Assembly (NCBI RefSeq): GCF_032335695.1
Contig: NZ_JACTOJ010000003.1
Coordinates: 186,001 to 250,000 of the forward strand
Direction: 5' to 3'
DNA: 64,000 bases
Source of the DNA: JACTOJ01 sp032335695
Lineage (GTDB): Bacteria; Bacillota; Clostridia; Clostridiales; Clostridiaceae
The notes beneath the pieces were generated by a model, which saw only the letters and a list, made by a program, of their open reading frames with translations, did not search any database and was not told where the DNA came from. Below are positions 44,096 through 53,209 of this stretch, one piece after another. The stretch's first letter is position 1. Each line of letters starts with the position of its first letter. The position numbers were made by a program, and so were the translations under genes.

Positions 44096-45517
44096 TTAAA
44101 TCAGCTTTGCAACCAATTCTCTAATGATGGCTTCTGCTTTCTTTACATCTGCCTTTCCCTTAGTTTGCTTCATGATGTAGCCGAACATAGAGTTGATAGC
44201 TCTATCTTTTCCGGCTTTTACATCTTCTACGGCTTTCGGGTTAGCAGCAATGGCCTCCTGACACAATTTGGTTAAAACCTCATCAGAAATACCTTCTAAG
44301 TCTTCAGATTTTATGAATTCTTTCGCAGATTTGCCGCTTTCCAGCATTTGCTGCAGTGTGCTTTGAGCCATTTTAAAATTAATCTTCTTTTCGTCTAAAA
44401 GCTTTACTAGTTCTCCAAACTGTTTAGGAGAGATTAAAACCTTGAACAGCTCCTTGTCTTCCTCAGTTGCCATATTGGCATAGATAGTTCCAGTAATCAG
44501 GTTTGAAGTATTTTTAGTACCTGCACCTTCAGCTAGTGCAGCTTCAAAGAATTCTGCAACAGCTCTGTATCTGAAAATCTGTTTTGCAGTTGCTTCTGGA
44601 ATTTCCAGCTCATCCATATATCTCTTTAGCTTATCAAAAGGCGCTTCAGGAAGTGATGCCTGAATTTCATCTACCCTTTCCTGTGGAATTTCAAAACGTA
44701 TAATATCAGGATCAGGGAAGTAACGGTAATCATCTGAGTTTTCCTTTTCACGCATTGGTGATACGGAATCTGATGCATCGTCATAACGCATGGTTTCTTG
44801 AACTATGGTGCCGCTGGCTTCTAAAATGTCGGTTTGTCTTTCAATTTCGGCATACATTGCTCTTTGTATATAGTTAAGAGAATTAATATTTTTAGTTTCA
44901 GTTCTAGTTCCAAATTCTTTTGTGCCTGCTTTACGCAAGGATACATTAACGTCGCAGCGCATGGAGCCTTCTTGCATCTTGCAGTCGGAAATCCCGGCAT
45001 AACGCATGATAAGCTGCAGCTTTTCAGCATACTCCTTTGCTTCTTCGGGAGAGGAAATATCTGGCTCTGATACAATCTCAATTAGTGGAACTCCGCCTCT
45101 GTTATAATCAATATATGTGTAACCATTCTCATGAACTAGTTTACCAGCATCTTCTTCGATATGAATACGAGTGATTCCAATCCTTTTACCGCTATCCAGC
45201 TTGATGTAGCCATGTTCACAAAGGGGCTCATCATATTGAGAAATCTGGTAAGCCTTAGGTAAATCCGGATAGACATAATTTTTTCTATCCATATGAGAAA
45301 TATTATTGATTTTACAATGAATGGCGAGCCCAGCTCTTACTGCATACTCCACTACCTTTTTATTTAAGATAGGAAGGGAACCAGGCTGACCAGTGCACAC
45401 AGGGCAGCAGTGAGTGTTAGGAGCTCCTCCAAATTCAGTGGTACAGCTGCAAAAAATTTTAGTATTAGTTGCCAGTTCAATATGAGTTTCTATACCACAT
45501 ACTACTTCATAGCTCAT
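44096..45517 (-). CDS. gatB: Asp-tRNA(Asn)/Glu-tRNA(Gln) amidotransferase subunit B
   Basis: 473 residues, family length. N-terminal cradle domain with VVCGIETHIELATNTKIFCS, the zinc Cys positions (CSC..CCPVC), IEEDAGKLVHENGYTYIDYN, VPLIEIVSEPDISSPEEAKE, and MRCDVNVSLRKAGTKEFGTR; C-terminal YqeY-like tRNA-binding tail (GKDRAINSMFGYIMKQTKGK). It phosphorylates Asp- or Glu-tRNA and directs amide transfer. The start overlaps the gatA stop by 4 bases (ATGA), giving coupled translation and equal amounts. Confidence 0.97.
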   Translation of the reverse strand: MSYEVVCGIETHIELATNTKIFCSCTTEFGGAPNTHCCPVCTGQPGSLPILNKKVVEYAVRAGLAIHCKINNISHMDRKNYVYPDLPKAYQISQYDEPLCEHGYIKLDSGKRIGITRIHIEEDAGKLVHENGYTYIDYNRGGVPLIEIVSEPDISSPEEAKEYAEKLQLIMRYAGISDCKMQEGSMRCDVNVSLRKAGTKEFGTRTETKNINSLNYIQRAMYAEIERQTDILEASGTIVQETMRYDDASDSVSPMREKENSDDYRYFPDPDIIRFEIPQERVDEIQASLPEAPFDKLKRYMDELEIPEATAKQIFRYRAVAEFFEAALAEGAGTKNTSNLITGTIYANMATEEDKELFKVLISPKQFGELVKLLDEKKINFKMAQSTLQQMLESGKSAKEFIKSEDLEGISDEVLTKLCQEAIAANPKAVEDVKAGKDRAINSMFGYIMKQTKGKADVKKAEAIIRELVAKLI

Positions 45518-46971
45518 ATTCTGACACCTCCTTCATAAATACCGACTTTATCTTCGGAATTTTGTTCATAGAAATAAGCCATATTTAAGATGGTTTTCTC
45601 ATCAAATTTTTTGCCCATAATCTGCATACCAATTGGAAGACCTTTTGCATCTTTTCCACAGGGAATTGATATGGATGGTATACCTGCAATGTTAATAGGT
45701 ACTGTACAAATATCTGAAAGATACATTTCCACAGGGCTTGCGCCTTTAAAATTTAGAGGAAATGCAGTATTTGGTGCTGTAGGGGCAATCAATGCATCAC
45801 ATTTTTCAAATATATGATTAAATTCTCTGTTAATCTCTTCACGGATAACTATAGCTTTCTTGTAATAGGCATCGTAATAGCCGCTGGACAAAACGTAGGT
45901 TCCCAGCATTATACGACGCTTTACTTCATCACCGAAGCCTTCGCTTCTAGTTTTGTAAATCATATCATCAATGCTGTCATAGGAAGTTGTGCGGTGACCG
46001 TAACGAATACCATCATATCTTCCAAGATTGGAAGAAGCTTCAGCACAGGCTATTATATAGTAAACAGGGAGCGCAAGCTTAAGAGCTGGAAGCTTTATGT
46101 TTACTATTTCTGCACCATTTTTCTCAAATAATTTTATTCCTTCAAATATCTGAGCCTTCATATCCTCATCAATGCCTTCAAAGAATTCCTCAGCAATTCC
46201 GATTTTCTTGCCTTTAATATCCTGATTTAAGCCAGCTAATATATTATCATAGTCAAAAGCTTTACTTGTCTGGTCGCGTCTGTCAACGCCTTTTATGGCA
46301 TCGAATACCACTGCAGCATCCTTTACGCTGTAGGTTAATGGGCCAATCTGGTCTAAGGAGCTTCCATAAGCGATTAATCCATAACGTGAAACTGCACCAT
46401 AGGTTGGTTTAAGTCCTACTATACCGCAGAAGGAAGCAGGCTGGCGCACTGAACCACCAGTATCTGAACCTAAAGCATAAGCTGCTAAGTTTGCGCATAC
46501 TGCTGCAGCTGATCCACCAGAGGAGCCGCCAGTTACATGTGCAGTGTTTCTTGGATTTAAAGGAGCTCCGTAGCAGCTTGATTCAGAAGTGCTTCCCATG
46601 GCGAATTCATCCATATTTGTCTTACCTAAAAGTACAGCACCTTGTACTTTTAATTTTTCCCATACAGCTGAGTCATAATATGGCTTAAATCCATCAAGAA
46701 TTTTGGAGCAGCAAGTGGTAAGCAAGCCGTCAGTACATATATTATCTTTTAATGCCATTGGAATACCGCATAATGCAGAAGCATTTCCTTCCTTTAGCAT
46801 CTTGTCAGCAATTTGGGCACCTTGAAGTGCAGTATCAAAGGTGGTATGCACATAGGCGTTTATAGTTGGATTTATATTTTCTATAGACTTTATATATTCT
46901 TTTGTGATTTCAACAGAAGATATTTCACCCTTGTGAAGCTTTGATGATAATTCAGAAATTATTTCTTTCAT
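45514..46971 (-). CDS. gatA: Asp-tRNA(Asn)/Glu-tRNA(Gln) amidotransferase subunit A
   Basis: 485 residues, amidase signature family. Catalytic Lys in PMALKDNICTDG, cis-Ser and nucleophile Ser in TGGSSGGSAAAV and ALGSDTGGSVRQPASFCGIV. It hydrolyses glutamine to ammonia, which passes to GatB. The ATG overlaps the gatC stop by 4 bases. GatCAB makes Asn-tRNA and Gln-tRNA in organisms lacking AsnRS or GlnRS. Confidence 0.97.
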   Translation of the reverse strand: MKEIISELSSKLHKGEISSVEITKEYIKSIENINPTINAYVHTTFDTALQGAQIADKMLKEGNASALCGIPMALKDNICTDGLLTTCCSKILDGFKPYYDSAVWEKLKVQGAVLLGKTNMDEFAMGSTSESSCYGAPLNPRNTAHVTGGSSGGSAAAVCANLAAYALGSDTGGSVRQPASFCGIVGLKPTYGAVSRYGLIAYGSSLDQIGPLTYSVKDAAVVFDAIKGVDRRDQTSKAFDYDNILAGLNQDIKGKKIGIAEEFFEGIDEDMKAQIFEGIKLFEKNGAEIVNIKLPALKLALPVYYIIACAEASSNLGRYDGIRYGHRTTSYDSIDDMIYKTRSEGFGDEVKRRIMLGTYVLSSGYYDAYYKKAIVIREEINREFNHIFEKCDALIAPTAPNTAFPLNFKGASPVEMYLSDICTVPINIAGIPSISIPCGKDAKGLPIGMQIMGKKFDEKTILNMAYFYEQNSEDKVGIYEGGVRI

Positions 46972-47261
46972 TTTTTACTCCTCCTAACGCTGAAAAACCC
47001 GTCCTTATCCTCTACATTAGAAACAATTTTTTCATTAGGAAGAGAAGGAATTACTTCATCTTCACGAAGTTTTTCAAAGGAAACAAGCTCTGAACCTACA
47101 CTTCGAATCTCTTCTGTGCCACCTTCTACAGACTGGTTAATGGTATCTGCAAATGCAATAATTTCATCAAATTCATTAGCAAACTTTTCAAGTTCTTCAT
47201 CAGAAAAGCGTAACCTAGCAAGTTTGGCAAGTCTTTCAATTTCTGTTTTACTTACTGCCAT
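46968..47261 (-). CDS. gatC: Asp-tRNA(Asn)/Glu-tRNA(Gln) amidotransferase subunit C
   Basis: 97 residues: KTEIERLAKLARLRFSDEEL at the start and EFDEIIAFADTINQ in the middle are typical of GatC, the small belt that holds GatA and GatB together. The C-terminal part (LREDEVIPSLPNEKIVSNV, DGFFSVRRSKK) also fits. It lies 24 bp after aspS with RBS GGAGAT. Confidence 0.95.
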   Translation of the reverse strand: MAVSKTEIERLAKLARLRFSDEELEKFANEFDEIIAFADTINQSVEGGTEEIRSVGSELVSFEKLREDEVIPSLPNEKIVSNVEDKDGFFSVRRSKK

Positions 47262-47285
47262 AATTTATCTCCTTTCCGAAATCAA

Positions 47286-49031
47286 TTATTTCCTAACTTT
47301 AATATGAACTTCACGGAGCTGCTGTTCTGTTACTTCATTTGGTGCACCGCACATAAGATCCTGAGCGCTGCTGCTCATTGGGAAGGCTATAACTTCACGG
47401 ATGTTCTCTTCATTTCTAAGCAGCATAAGCATACGGTCAACCCCAGGGGCCATACCTGCATGAGGTGGAGCTCCAAATTGAAAGGCGTTGTACAATGCTC
47501 CAAATTTTTCTTTTAAGATATCTTCATCATAGCCTGCAATTTCAAAAGCCTTTACCATGATATCCATGTCGTGGTTTCTAACTGCACCGGAGGAAAGCTC
47601 AATACCGTTACATACTATATCATATTGATATGCAAGGATATCTAATGGATCTTTTGTATTAAGTGCCTCTAAACCTCCTTGAGGCATAGAGAACGGATTA
47701 TGGGTAAAGCCAATTTTGCCTGTATTTTCATCAATTTCGTACATTGGAAAATCATTCACATAGCAGAAACGGTATGCATTTTTTTCGCAAATATCAAGTC
47801 GCAATCCAAGCTCATTACGAATCTGTCCTGCATATTTGTTTGCAAGATCTTCTGCGTCTGCAATGAAGAATATAACATCACCTGATTCAAGAGAAGCCAT
47901 ATCCAGAAGTTGGCTCTTCATTTCCTCTGGAATAAATTTATCAATAGGTCCCTTATAGGATAAATCTTCTTTTACTTCAAGGTAGCCCAGTCCGCCCATT
48001 CCTATAGATTGTGCAAAGGAAAGAATTTTTTCATGAAAGCCTTTAGACATCTCTGCATGAACCTTTATAGCTCTCACTGTTTTATTGTGGAAAGGCTTAA
48101 AGGAGCACTTCTGAAAGAAATCAGTAACATCTATGATGCGAAGCGGATTACGAAGGTCAGGCTTATCGCTGCCAAACTCAAGCATTGCTTGTTTGTAGCT
48201 AATAATTGGATAAGGCGCTTCCGTAACTTCATAACCCTCTGGAGAAAATTTCTTGAAGGTTTCTGTTAATACTTCTTCTCCTATATGGAATATATCCTCT
48301 TGAGTAGCAAAGCACATTTCGAAGTCCAATTGATAGAACTCACCAGGAGAACGGTCAGCACGAGCATCCTCATCACGAAAGCATGGGGCAATTTGAAAAT
48401 ATTTATCAATGCCTGATGCCATAAGCAGCTGCTTATATTGCTGTGGAGCTTGTGGCAGTGCGTAAAATTTACCTTTATATTTTCTTGATGGAACAATATA
48501 GTCACGTGCTCCCTCTGGAGAAGATGCACTTAGAATAGGAGTTTGTATTTCTACAAAGCCCATATCACTCATCTTTTGTCTTAGAAAGCTTATAACCTGT
48601 GAACGAAAAAGTATGTTATCCTTAACCTTACGATTTCTTAAATCAAGATAACGATATTTTAGACGAACATCTTCACGAATTTCTTTTGAAGTGGCTATTT
48701 CAAAAGGCAAATCTCTATATACTTTTCCAAGAACAGTTATGGCATGAGCTTCAAGCTCGATGGTCCCTGTTGGAATATTAGGATTGTAGGTTTCTTCATC
48801 ACGGTGTTCAATAACTCCTTCTATGGATAAGCACTCTTCTTTTTTGATTCCATTCAGCAGATCAGTATTTCTAAGTACAACCTGCATTACACCATACATA
48901 TCACGTAAGTCTATAAAAGACACACCGCCATGGTCACGGATATTTTCTACCCACCCAGCTATCTTAAGTTCTGATCCCATATCGCTTTCAAAAATTTGAT
49001 TTAAGGTTTTGCTTCGATACATTTGTGACAT
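47286..49031 (-). CDS. aspS: Aspartyl-tRNA synthetase (probably non-discriminating)
   Basis: 581 residues, bacterial-type AspRS. N-terminal OB-fold (VENIRDHGGVSFIDLRDMYG), motif 1/2 region (SPEGARDYIVPSR, CFRDEDARADRSPGEFYQLD), the bacterial GAD insertion (about 290-410), and motif 3 (GMAPGVDRMLMLLRNEENIR), ending SSSAQDLMCGAPNEVTEQQL. Its operon with gatCAB under an apparently Asn-type T-box implies that it also charges tRNA-Asn with Asp for transamidation; the specificity itself is inferred from context, not from a residue I can point to. Confidence 0.96.
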   Translation of the reverse strand: MSQMYRSKTLNQIFESDMGSELKIAGWVENIRDHGGVSFIDLRDMYGVMQVVLRNTDLLNGIKKEECLSIEGVIEHRDEETYNPNIPTGTIELEAHAITVLGKVYRDLPFEIATSKEIREDVRLKYRYLDLRNRKVKDNILFRSQVISFLRQKMSDMGFVEIQTPILSASSPEGARDYIVPSRKYKGKFYALPQAPQQYKQLLMASGIDKYFQIAPCFRDEDARADRSPGEFYQLDFEMCFATQEDIFHIGEEVLTETFKKFSPEGYEVTEAPYPIISYKQAMLEFGSDKPDLRNPLRIIDVTDFFQKCSFKPFHNKTVRAIKVHAEMSKGFHEKILSFAQSIGMGGLGYLEVKEDLSYKGPIDKFIPEEMKSQLLDMASLESGDVIFFIADAEDLANKYAGQIRNELGLRLDICEKNAYRFCYVNDFPMYEIDENTGKIGFTHNPFSMPQGGLEALNTKDPLDILAYQYDIVCNGIELSSGAVRNHDMDIMVKAFEIAGYDEDILKEKFGALYNAFQFGAPPHAGMAPGVDRMLMLLRNEENIREVIAFPMSSSAQDLMCGAPNEVTEQQLREVHIKVRK

Positions 49032-49164
49032 TTTTTTCTCTCCTTTTCTGCTTTTTAGATATTATCATTTCGGAAGAGCATAAAAATTTATCTGCAAGAT
49101 TCTTTATATATTGCTTTAATGGCCAGCCTTAGCATAATACCTTGCTTCAGCGGCTTATTATTGC

Positions 49165-49425
49165 ATAAAAAAAGTTGCCCGCCCCGAAATAAAAAATTTC
49201 AGGACGAACAACTGTTATATGTCCGCGGTACCACCTGATTTACTGTCAAATGCAGTCACTCTAGTGTTGCCAATTTACGATAGGCTTACGGCTCACCTAC
49301 TAGTCAAAAGACTTTCAGATTGCAGCTGGTAAAGTGTTATTCGCATAAATTCATTTTGCAGGGTTCTCACTATCTCCCGCTCACTGTGAACGATAATCCA
49401 TGTTACTTCTCTTCGTCATTGCTTT
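49165..49425 (-). ncRNA. T-box: T-box leader of aspS-gatCAB, apparent Asn (AAC) specifier
   Basis: On the minus strand: Stem I with GACGAAGAGAAGTAACATGG, distal loop GATAGTGAGAACCC, then GCGAATAACACTTTACCAGC, where AAC before ACTTTACCAGC occupies the usual specifier position. The T-box itself is AGGTGGTACCGCG (complement of 49227-49239), then the terminator GTTGTTCGTCCTGAAAT/ATTTCGGGGCGGGCAAC with a T7 tail (down to 49167). Uncharged tRNA-Asn would pair with AAC and the GGTGG bulge to favour the antiterminator. 49032-49164 is the spacer to the aspS start; 49462-49600 holds no gene. Confidence 0.88.
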
Positions 49426-49431
49426 GGCAAA

Positions 49432-49461
49432 ATTATATTACAATTTAGACTCTTTTGTCAA
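49432..49461 (-). promoter_or_regulatory. Promoter of the T-box/aspS operon
   Basis: Minus strand TTGACA (complement of 49456-49461), 18-bp spacer, TATAAT (complement of 49432-49437), just upstream of T-box Stem I. Confidence 0.75.
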
Positions 49462-49676
49462 TTTATTTATATATGTTAATTTTTACTTTTTTTCACTCAT
49501 AGGATATAGTATTCGCAATTAAGCATATTTAAATTCTTAAGGAAAAATGCTATAATAATTTCTCTAAACTTTATTACTAATGAAGTGATTTTGGATAGTT
49601 ATGGAGGGCCATGCCTATGTCCTTATATAGTGATATATTATCAAAAGTAAAAACTAGAGAAAAAGGGGTTAGTGAT

Positions 49677-50312
49677 ATGCTAAAAAGCGATAATAAAGGA
49701 ACTGTAGTAATTGATGGAGTGGTAGGGGTTGGAAAATCCACATTGATGAAGATATTATCTGAAATAGGGTATACAGAATTTGCTGAACCTGTAGTGGACA
49801 ATCCAATCTTAGAAAAATTTTATTATGACAGAGCAAGATACGCTTTTTCTCTTCAAATATTTTTCTTAAATAAGCGTTTTAAATACATAAAAGAAGCATC
49901 CTCTATGGGAAATGCGGTAATGGATAGATCTATTTACGGCGACTGCATATTTGCAAAAATGCTTTGTGATGGAGGAGACATGTCAAAAGATGAATTTGAA
50001 TTATATAGAGAGCTGCTTGAGAACATGTTAGAGCATGTGGAGCCTCCAAAGCTAATGATTTATTTGGAGACAAGCGTTGATGCAGCTATGGCAAAGATAA
50101 AAAAACGCGGAAGGAATTATGAGCAGGTGGTAGAGAGAGCATATTGGGAAACTCTTAACAAGGAATATGAAGCATATTTCGAAGCTTACAATATATCACC
50201 AATACTTAAGATTAACGTGGATGCCCTAGATTTTGAAAATAATACTGAAGACAGAAAATATGTTTTGAAGCTGATAGAGCATAAGCTTTCAGAAATTGAA
50301 AGGGAGTTTTAA
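49677..50312 (+). CDS. Deoxynucleoside kinase (dGK/dAK family)
   Basis: 211 residues from ATG 49677 (AAAAGGGG 9 bp upstream); an in-frame ATG at 49611 behind ATGGAGGG would add 22 residues that do not match the family start. P-loop VVIDGVVGVGKSTLMK, substrate motif AEPVVDNPILEKFYYDRARY, DRS motif MDRSIYGDCIFAKM, and lid arginines KKRGRNYEQ. The family phosphorylates deoxyadenosine/deoxyguanosine (or pyrimidine deoxynucleosides) with ATP in nucleoside salvage. Monocistronic; the stop lies within a MITE-derived palindrome. Confidence 0.9.
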   Translation: MLKSDNKGTVVIDGVVGVGKSTLMKILSEIGYTEFAEPVVDNPILEKFYYDRARYAFSLQIFFLNKRFKYIKEASSMGNAVMDRSIYGDCIFAKMLCDGGDMSKDEFELYRELLENMLEHVEPPKLMIYLETSVDAAMAKIKKRGRNYEQVVERAYWETLNKEYEAYFEAYNISPILKINVDALDFENNTEDRKYVLKLIEHKLSEIEREF

Positions 50313-50349
50313 ATCGGTATAAAAATCGATACGGATTTAAAACAGAACC
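50302..50349 (-). repeat. MITE left-hairpin remnant, reverse orientation
   Basis: GTTTTAAATCGGTAT and ATACGGATTTAAAAC form a 15-bp stem with one mismatch and the family loop AAAAATCG; it ends with the terminal sequence TTTAAAACAGAACC. The kinase stop codon is inside the left arm. No matching 8-bp flanks. Confidence 0.65.
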
Positions 50350-50353
50350 AAAT

Positions 50354-50396
50354 AAAAAGATTGAAGACTATTCTTTAAGCTTCAATCTTTTTATTT
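50354..50396. terminator. Bidirectional terminator
   Basis: AAAAAGATTGAAG pairs with CTTCAATCTTTTT, with T-rich DNA on both ends by symmetry. It serves the kinase gene on the plus strand and the small exported protein gene on the minus strand. Confidence 0.85.
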
Positions 50397-50412
50397 TTAC
50401 GGATTTTTTGTT

Positions 50413-50853
50413 TTAGTCTTTATTCAGACTTCCATCCCAATTGTTCAATTTTTCTTTTATTTTTGATATTTTGTTTTCTGCTTTTTCTTTTGTAAGCTTA
50501 CCTTCGGAAACTCGCTTATTTATTTCCTCTGTCTTGCAGGCTAGTATTAGAGCTCTTACTTGTTCAGGAGTGAAGCCTTTCTTTTCTTTTGCAAGATCAA
50601 AAATAGTTTTTTTCTCCTCCTTTGCTTTGGAAATATCATCTTTAGAAATTCCTAATTGATTTAAAACATCAGGTGTAAGGAACCATCCTCCTTTAGGATG
50701 CTCATGACAGTGTTTACAGGTTCCATCGCTGTCATTGGATTTTTTTTCGATTTTAACTGATGGCTCATTTGTTGCAGCAAATGCAGTGGAGCCAAAAGCT
50801 ATAAGAAGAGCAAGGCTTATAGCTGCAGTTATTTTCAAGTTTCTTCGAATCAT
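50413..50853 (-). CDS. Small exported protein, DUF2680-like, with a CxxCH motif
   Basis: 146 residues from ATG 50853, which has GGAGGAG 8 bp upstream (the frame opens to 50880 without RBS). Sec signal peptide: IRRNLK, core TAAISLALLIAFGS, cleavage after AFA. The mature part starts with a linker, then CKHCHEHPKGGWFLTPDVLN, then helical segments LGISKDDISKAKEEKKTIFD, LAKEKKGFTPEQVRALILAC and a helix RVSEGKLTKEKAENKISKIK, which follow the DUF2680 pattern. CKHCH fits the heme c signature CxxCH, but Clostridium rarely makes c-type cytochromes, so metal binding is at least as likely. Function unknown. Confidence 0.7.
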   Translation of the reverse strand: MIRRNLKITAAISLALLIAFGSTAFAATNEPSVKIEKKSNDSDGTCKHCHEHPKGGWFLTPDVLNQLGISKDDISKAKEEKKTIFDLAKEKKGFTPEQVRALILACKTEEINKRVSEGKLTKEKAENKISKIKEKLNNWDGSLNKD

Positions 50854-51106
50854 GTGTAAATCTCCTCCTATTTTTGGCAATAAATTTTGCCATTGATTTT
50901 ACGCTACTTAGTTTTAGCAAAAATGTGACAAATTAGTGGAGAAAAAGTTAACATATTGTGAACATTCATAAAATATTACTAACTTATAACTGTGATTACA
51001 ATTTACAATGACAAATGTCATATTTAAATATAATTTAACTCACTATTTTTATAGATGGGCTTCAAGTATTATAACATTAGAAAAAGAGTTTGGAGGCAAG
51101 AAAATA

Positions 51107-52039
51107 ATGATAGTTGAAATAAAAAATCTTGTTAAAAGATATAAGGAATTTGTAGCTGTAGACAACTTAAGTCTGTCTATAAGGGAAGGAGAAATCTTCG
51201 GACTTCTAGGACCAAATGGAGCGGGCAAGACCACAACTATAAATACAATTTTAGGACTGAGTAAAAAAGATAGCGGTGAAATAAAAATCTTTGGGAAAAG
51301 CATGGATAAAGATCAGGAGGAAATTAAGAGAAGCATAGGGGTGGTACCTCAGAATATTGCAGTTTTCAATGATTTGACTGCTTATGAAAATGTGCAGTTT
51401 TTTGGGAGACTCTATGGGCTGAGAGGAAGTCTGCTTAAGGAGCGAATAGAAGAGGCTCTGGAGTTTAGTGGCCTTCTTGATAGAAAAAAAGATTTCCCAG
51501 GGAAATATTCAGGAGGTATGCAGCGAAGATTAAATATAGCCTGTGCTATTGTTCACAAACCAAAGCTTATAATAATGGATGAGCCTACTGTTGGAATAGA
51601 TCCGCAGTCTAGAAATCACATACTGAATTCAGTAAAAAAACTAAATAAAAGCGGTGCTACCGTAATTTATACCTCACACTACATGGAGGAAATAGAGGAG
51701 CTTTGCACCGATATAACAATTATGGATTGTGGAAAGATAATAGCTAACGGATCAAAGGAAGAGCTAAAGTCATTAGTTGCTTTAGAAGAAAAGTTAACTT
51801 TTACACTATCAAATATTAACTATACAATGATTGATCAAATCAAGAAGATAGATGGTGTTAAGGAATGTATGCTTGATGATAGGAACCTAACTGTAATATC
51901 GCAAAAGAATAGCAAGAATTTAAGCAGAATAATAGATTCCATAAATAATTCAAGCTCAGAAATAGTAGGAATAGATGTTGAAAAGCCAAGTCTTGAAGGA
52001 GTATTTCTTACTCTTACAGGAAAAAAGCTAAGAGACTAG
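51107..52039 (+). CDS. ABC transporter ATPase (LnrL-like)
   Basis: 310 residues from ATG 51107 with GGAGG upstream; the frame opens to 51008, but that part lacks family similarity. Walker A GPNGAGKTTT (about 40), Q-loop VPQNIAVFNDLT, signature YSGGMQRRLNIACAI, Walker B LIIMDEPTVGIDP, H-loop IYTSHYMEE, and a C-terminal tail of about 85 residues as in LnrL/DrrA-type ATPases. First gene of a five-gene set (ATPase, two permeases, sensor kinase, response regulator), the same composition as B. subtilis lnrJK-LMN, which exports linearmycin-type polyenes. The substrate here is inferred only by that resemblance. Confidence 0.88.
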   Translation: MIVEIKNLVKRYKEFVAVDNLSLSIREGEIFGLLGPNGAGKTTTINTILGLSKKDSGEIKIFGKSMDKDQEEIKRSIGVVPQNIAVFNDLTAYENVQFFGRLYGLRGSLLKERIEEALEFSGLLDRKKDFPGKYSGGMQRRLNIACAIVHKPKLIIMDEPTVGIDPQSRNHILNSVKKLNKSGATVIYTSHYMEEIEELCTDITIMDCGKIIANGSKEELKSLVALEEKLTFTLSNINYTMIDQIKKIDGVKECMLDDRNLTVISQKNSKNLSRIIDSINNSSSEIVGIDVEKPSLEGVFLTLTGKKLRD

Positions 52040-52051
52040 GAGGGATAAAGA

Positions 52052-53209
52052 TTGAACATCTTATATATAGCTGCAAGCACTATTAAATGTGACTTTAGAG
52101 ACAAAAGATCGATGATTAGATCAACTGTGATTCCAATACTGATGATTTTAGTTCTTGGAACAGCTCTTAATAGTGCCTTTAAGGGTTTGAAGATAGATAA
52201 ATTTGATGTATGCTATCTCAATCAGGATAGAGGAATTCAAGGAAAGGAGCTTAGCAAATTTTTTAATAATGATGATGTTAAAGATATATTAAACCTAAGA
52301 GAAGTGGCTTCAATTAATGAAGGAGAAAAGTTAATTGATGATAAAAAGGCTTCTGCTTTATTAGTAGTTCCAAAGGATTATTCGGAGAAAATAAAATCTG
52401 GAGAAAAAGCCTCAATTCAAATATATAATACAAAGTATGCAGATTTTAAAAATGAAATTATTAAGAATCTTATGGATGCATATAATTCTTCAGGGAATGC
52501 TTTGATGGCTGAGGCAAAACTTAATGCTAAGAATTTAAGCTATGTGCAGTACAACACGGTGAATGAAAATAGGATTTCTACTGAAGGAAATGCTCCGAGA
52601 GCAATAGATTACTACGGTGTTGCGATGCTTGTCCTAGCCATAATGAGCTCAGCTTTATTTTCCGCAGATATGGTTTCAGAAGATTATTTTGAAAATGTAG
52701 GGATTAGGATTAATGCAGCACCTGTAAAGAAATACGAAAAATTAATAGGAAAGATTCTAGGCTGCGTCATTGATACATTTATTAAAAGTATAATTATCAT
52801 AGCCTTCAGTAAGGCTGCCTTCAACGTGAATTGGGGAGGAAATTTTGGAATGATAGTTTTGATTATAATAAGTGGAGCTGTGTTTTCTACCATATTTGGA
52901 ATGTTCATTACTATGGCTGTTGGCAGCGGAAACAGGGCATCAGGGATAATCACATTATTAAATAATATTTTTACCTTCTTGGCAGGAGGATACGCTTTAA
53001 TTGTTACACAGGATATTAATCAATCAATAATAATGCATTTTTCGCCAAATTTTTATCCGCAAACAGCTTTGTTAAATGTTATATATTCTAATAACTATAG
53101 AGTTAATGTACATTTCTTTAACACTTTAGGTTATATTTCAATGCTTTGGATTTTTTCAGCTCTGTTATTCATAGGCTTTATGGCACTTGAAAGGAGGAGG
53201 ATAAGATGA
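52052..53209 (+). CDS. ABC-2 type permease (LnrM-like)
   Basis: 385 residues from TTG 52052 (AGGAGGG upstream). ABC-2 topology: one N-terminal helix (STVIPILMILVLGTALNSAF), a large outer domain of about 150 residues (FDVCYLNQDRGIQGKELSKF), then five helices (YYGVAMLVLAIMSSALFSAD onward). It is 12 bp after the ATPase gene and overlaps the second permease by 4 bases, so the two permeases probably form a heterodimer. Confidence 0.85.
   Translation: MNILYIAASTIKCDFRDKRSMIRSTVIPILMILVLGTALNSAFKGLKIDKFDVCYLNQDRGIQGKELSKFFNNDDVKDILNLREVASINEGEKLIDDKKASALLVVPKDYSEKIKSGEKASIQIYNTKYADFKNEIIKNLMDAYNSSGNALMAEAKLNAKNLSYVQYNTVNENRISTEGNAPRAIDYYGVAMLVLAIMSSALFSADMVSEDYFENVGIRINAAPVKKYEKLIGKILGCVIDTFIKSIIIIAFSKAAFNVNWGGNFGMIVLIIISGAVFSTIFGMFITMAVGSGNRASGIITLLNNIFTFLAGGYALIVTQDINQSIIMHFSPNFYPQTALLNVIYSNNYRVNVHFFNTLGYISMLWIFSALLFIGFMALERRRIR

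Noticed and set aside
48009..48529. ORFs on either strand within aspS
   Set aside because: Frame shadows of the synthetase gene, no RBS and no family features.
51008..51106. Extension of the LnrL-like ATPase
   Set aside because: Residues resemble no ABC protein; GGAGG lies before ATG 51107.
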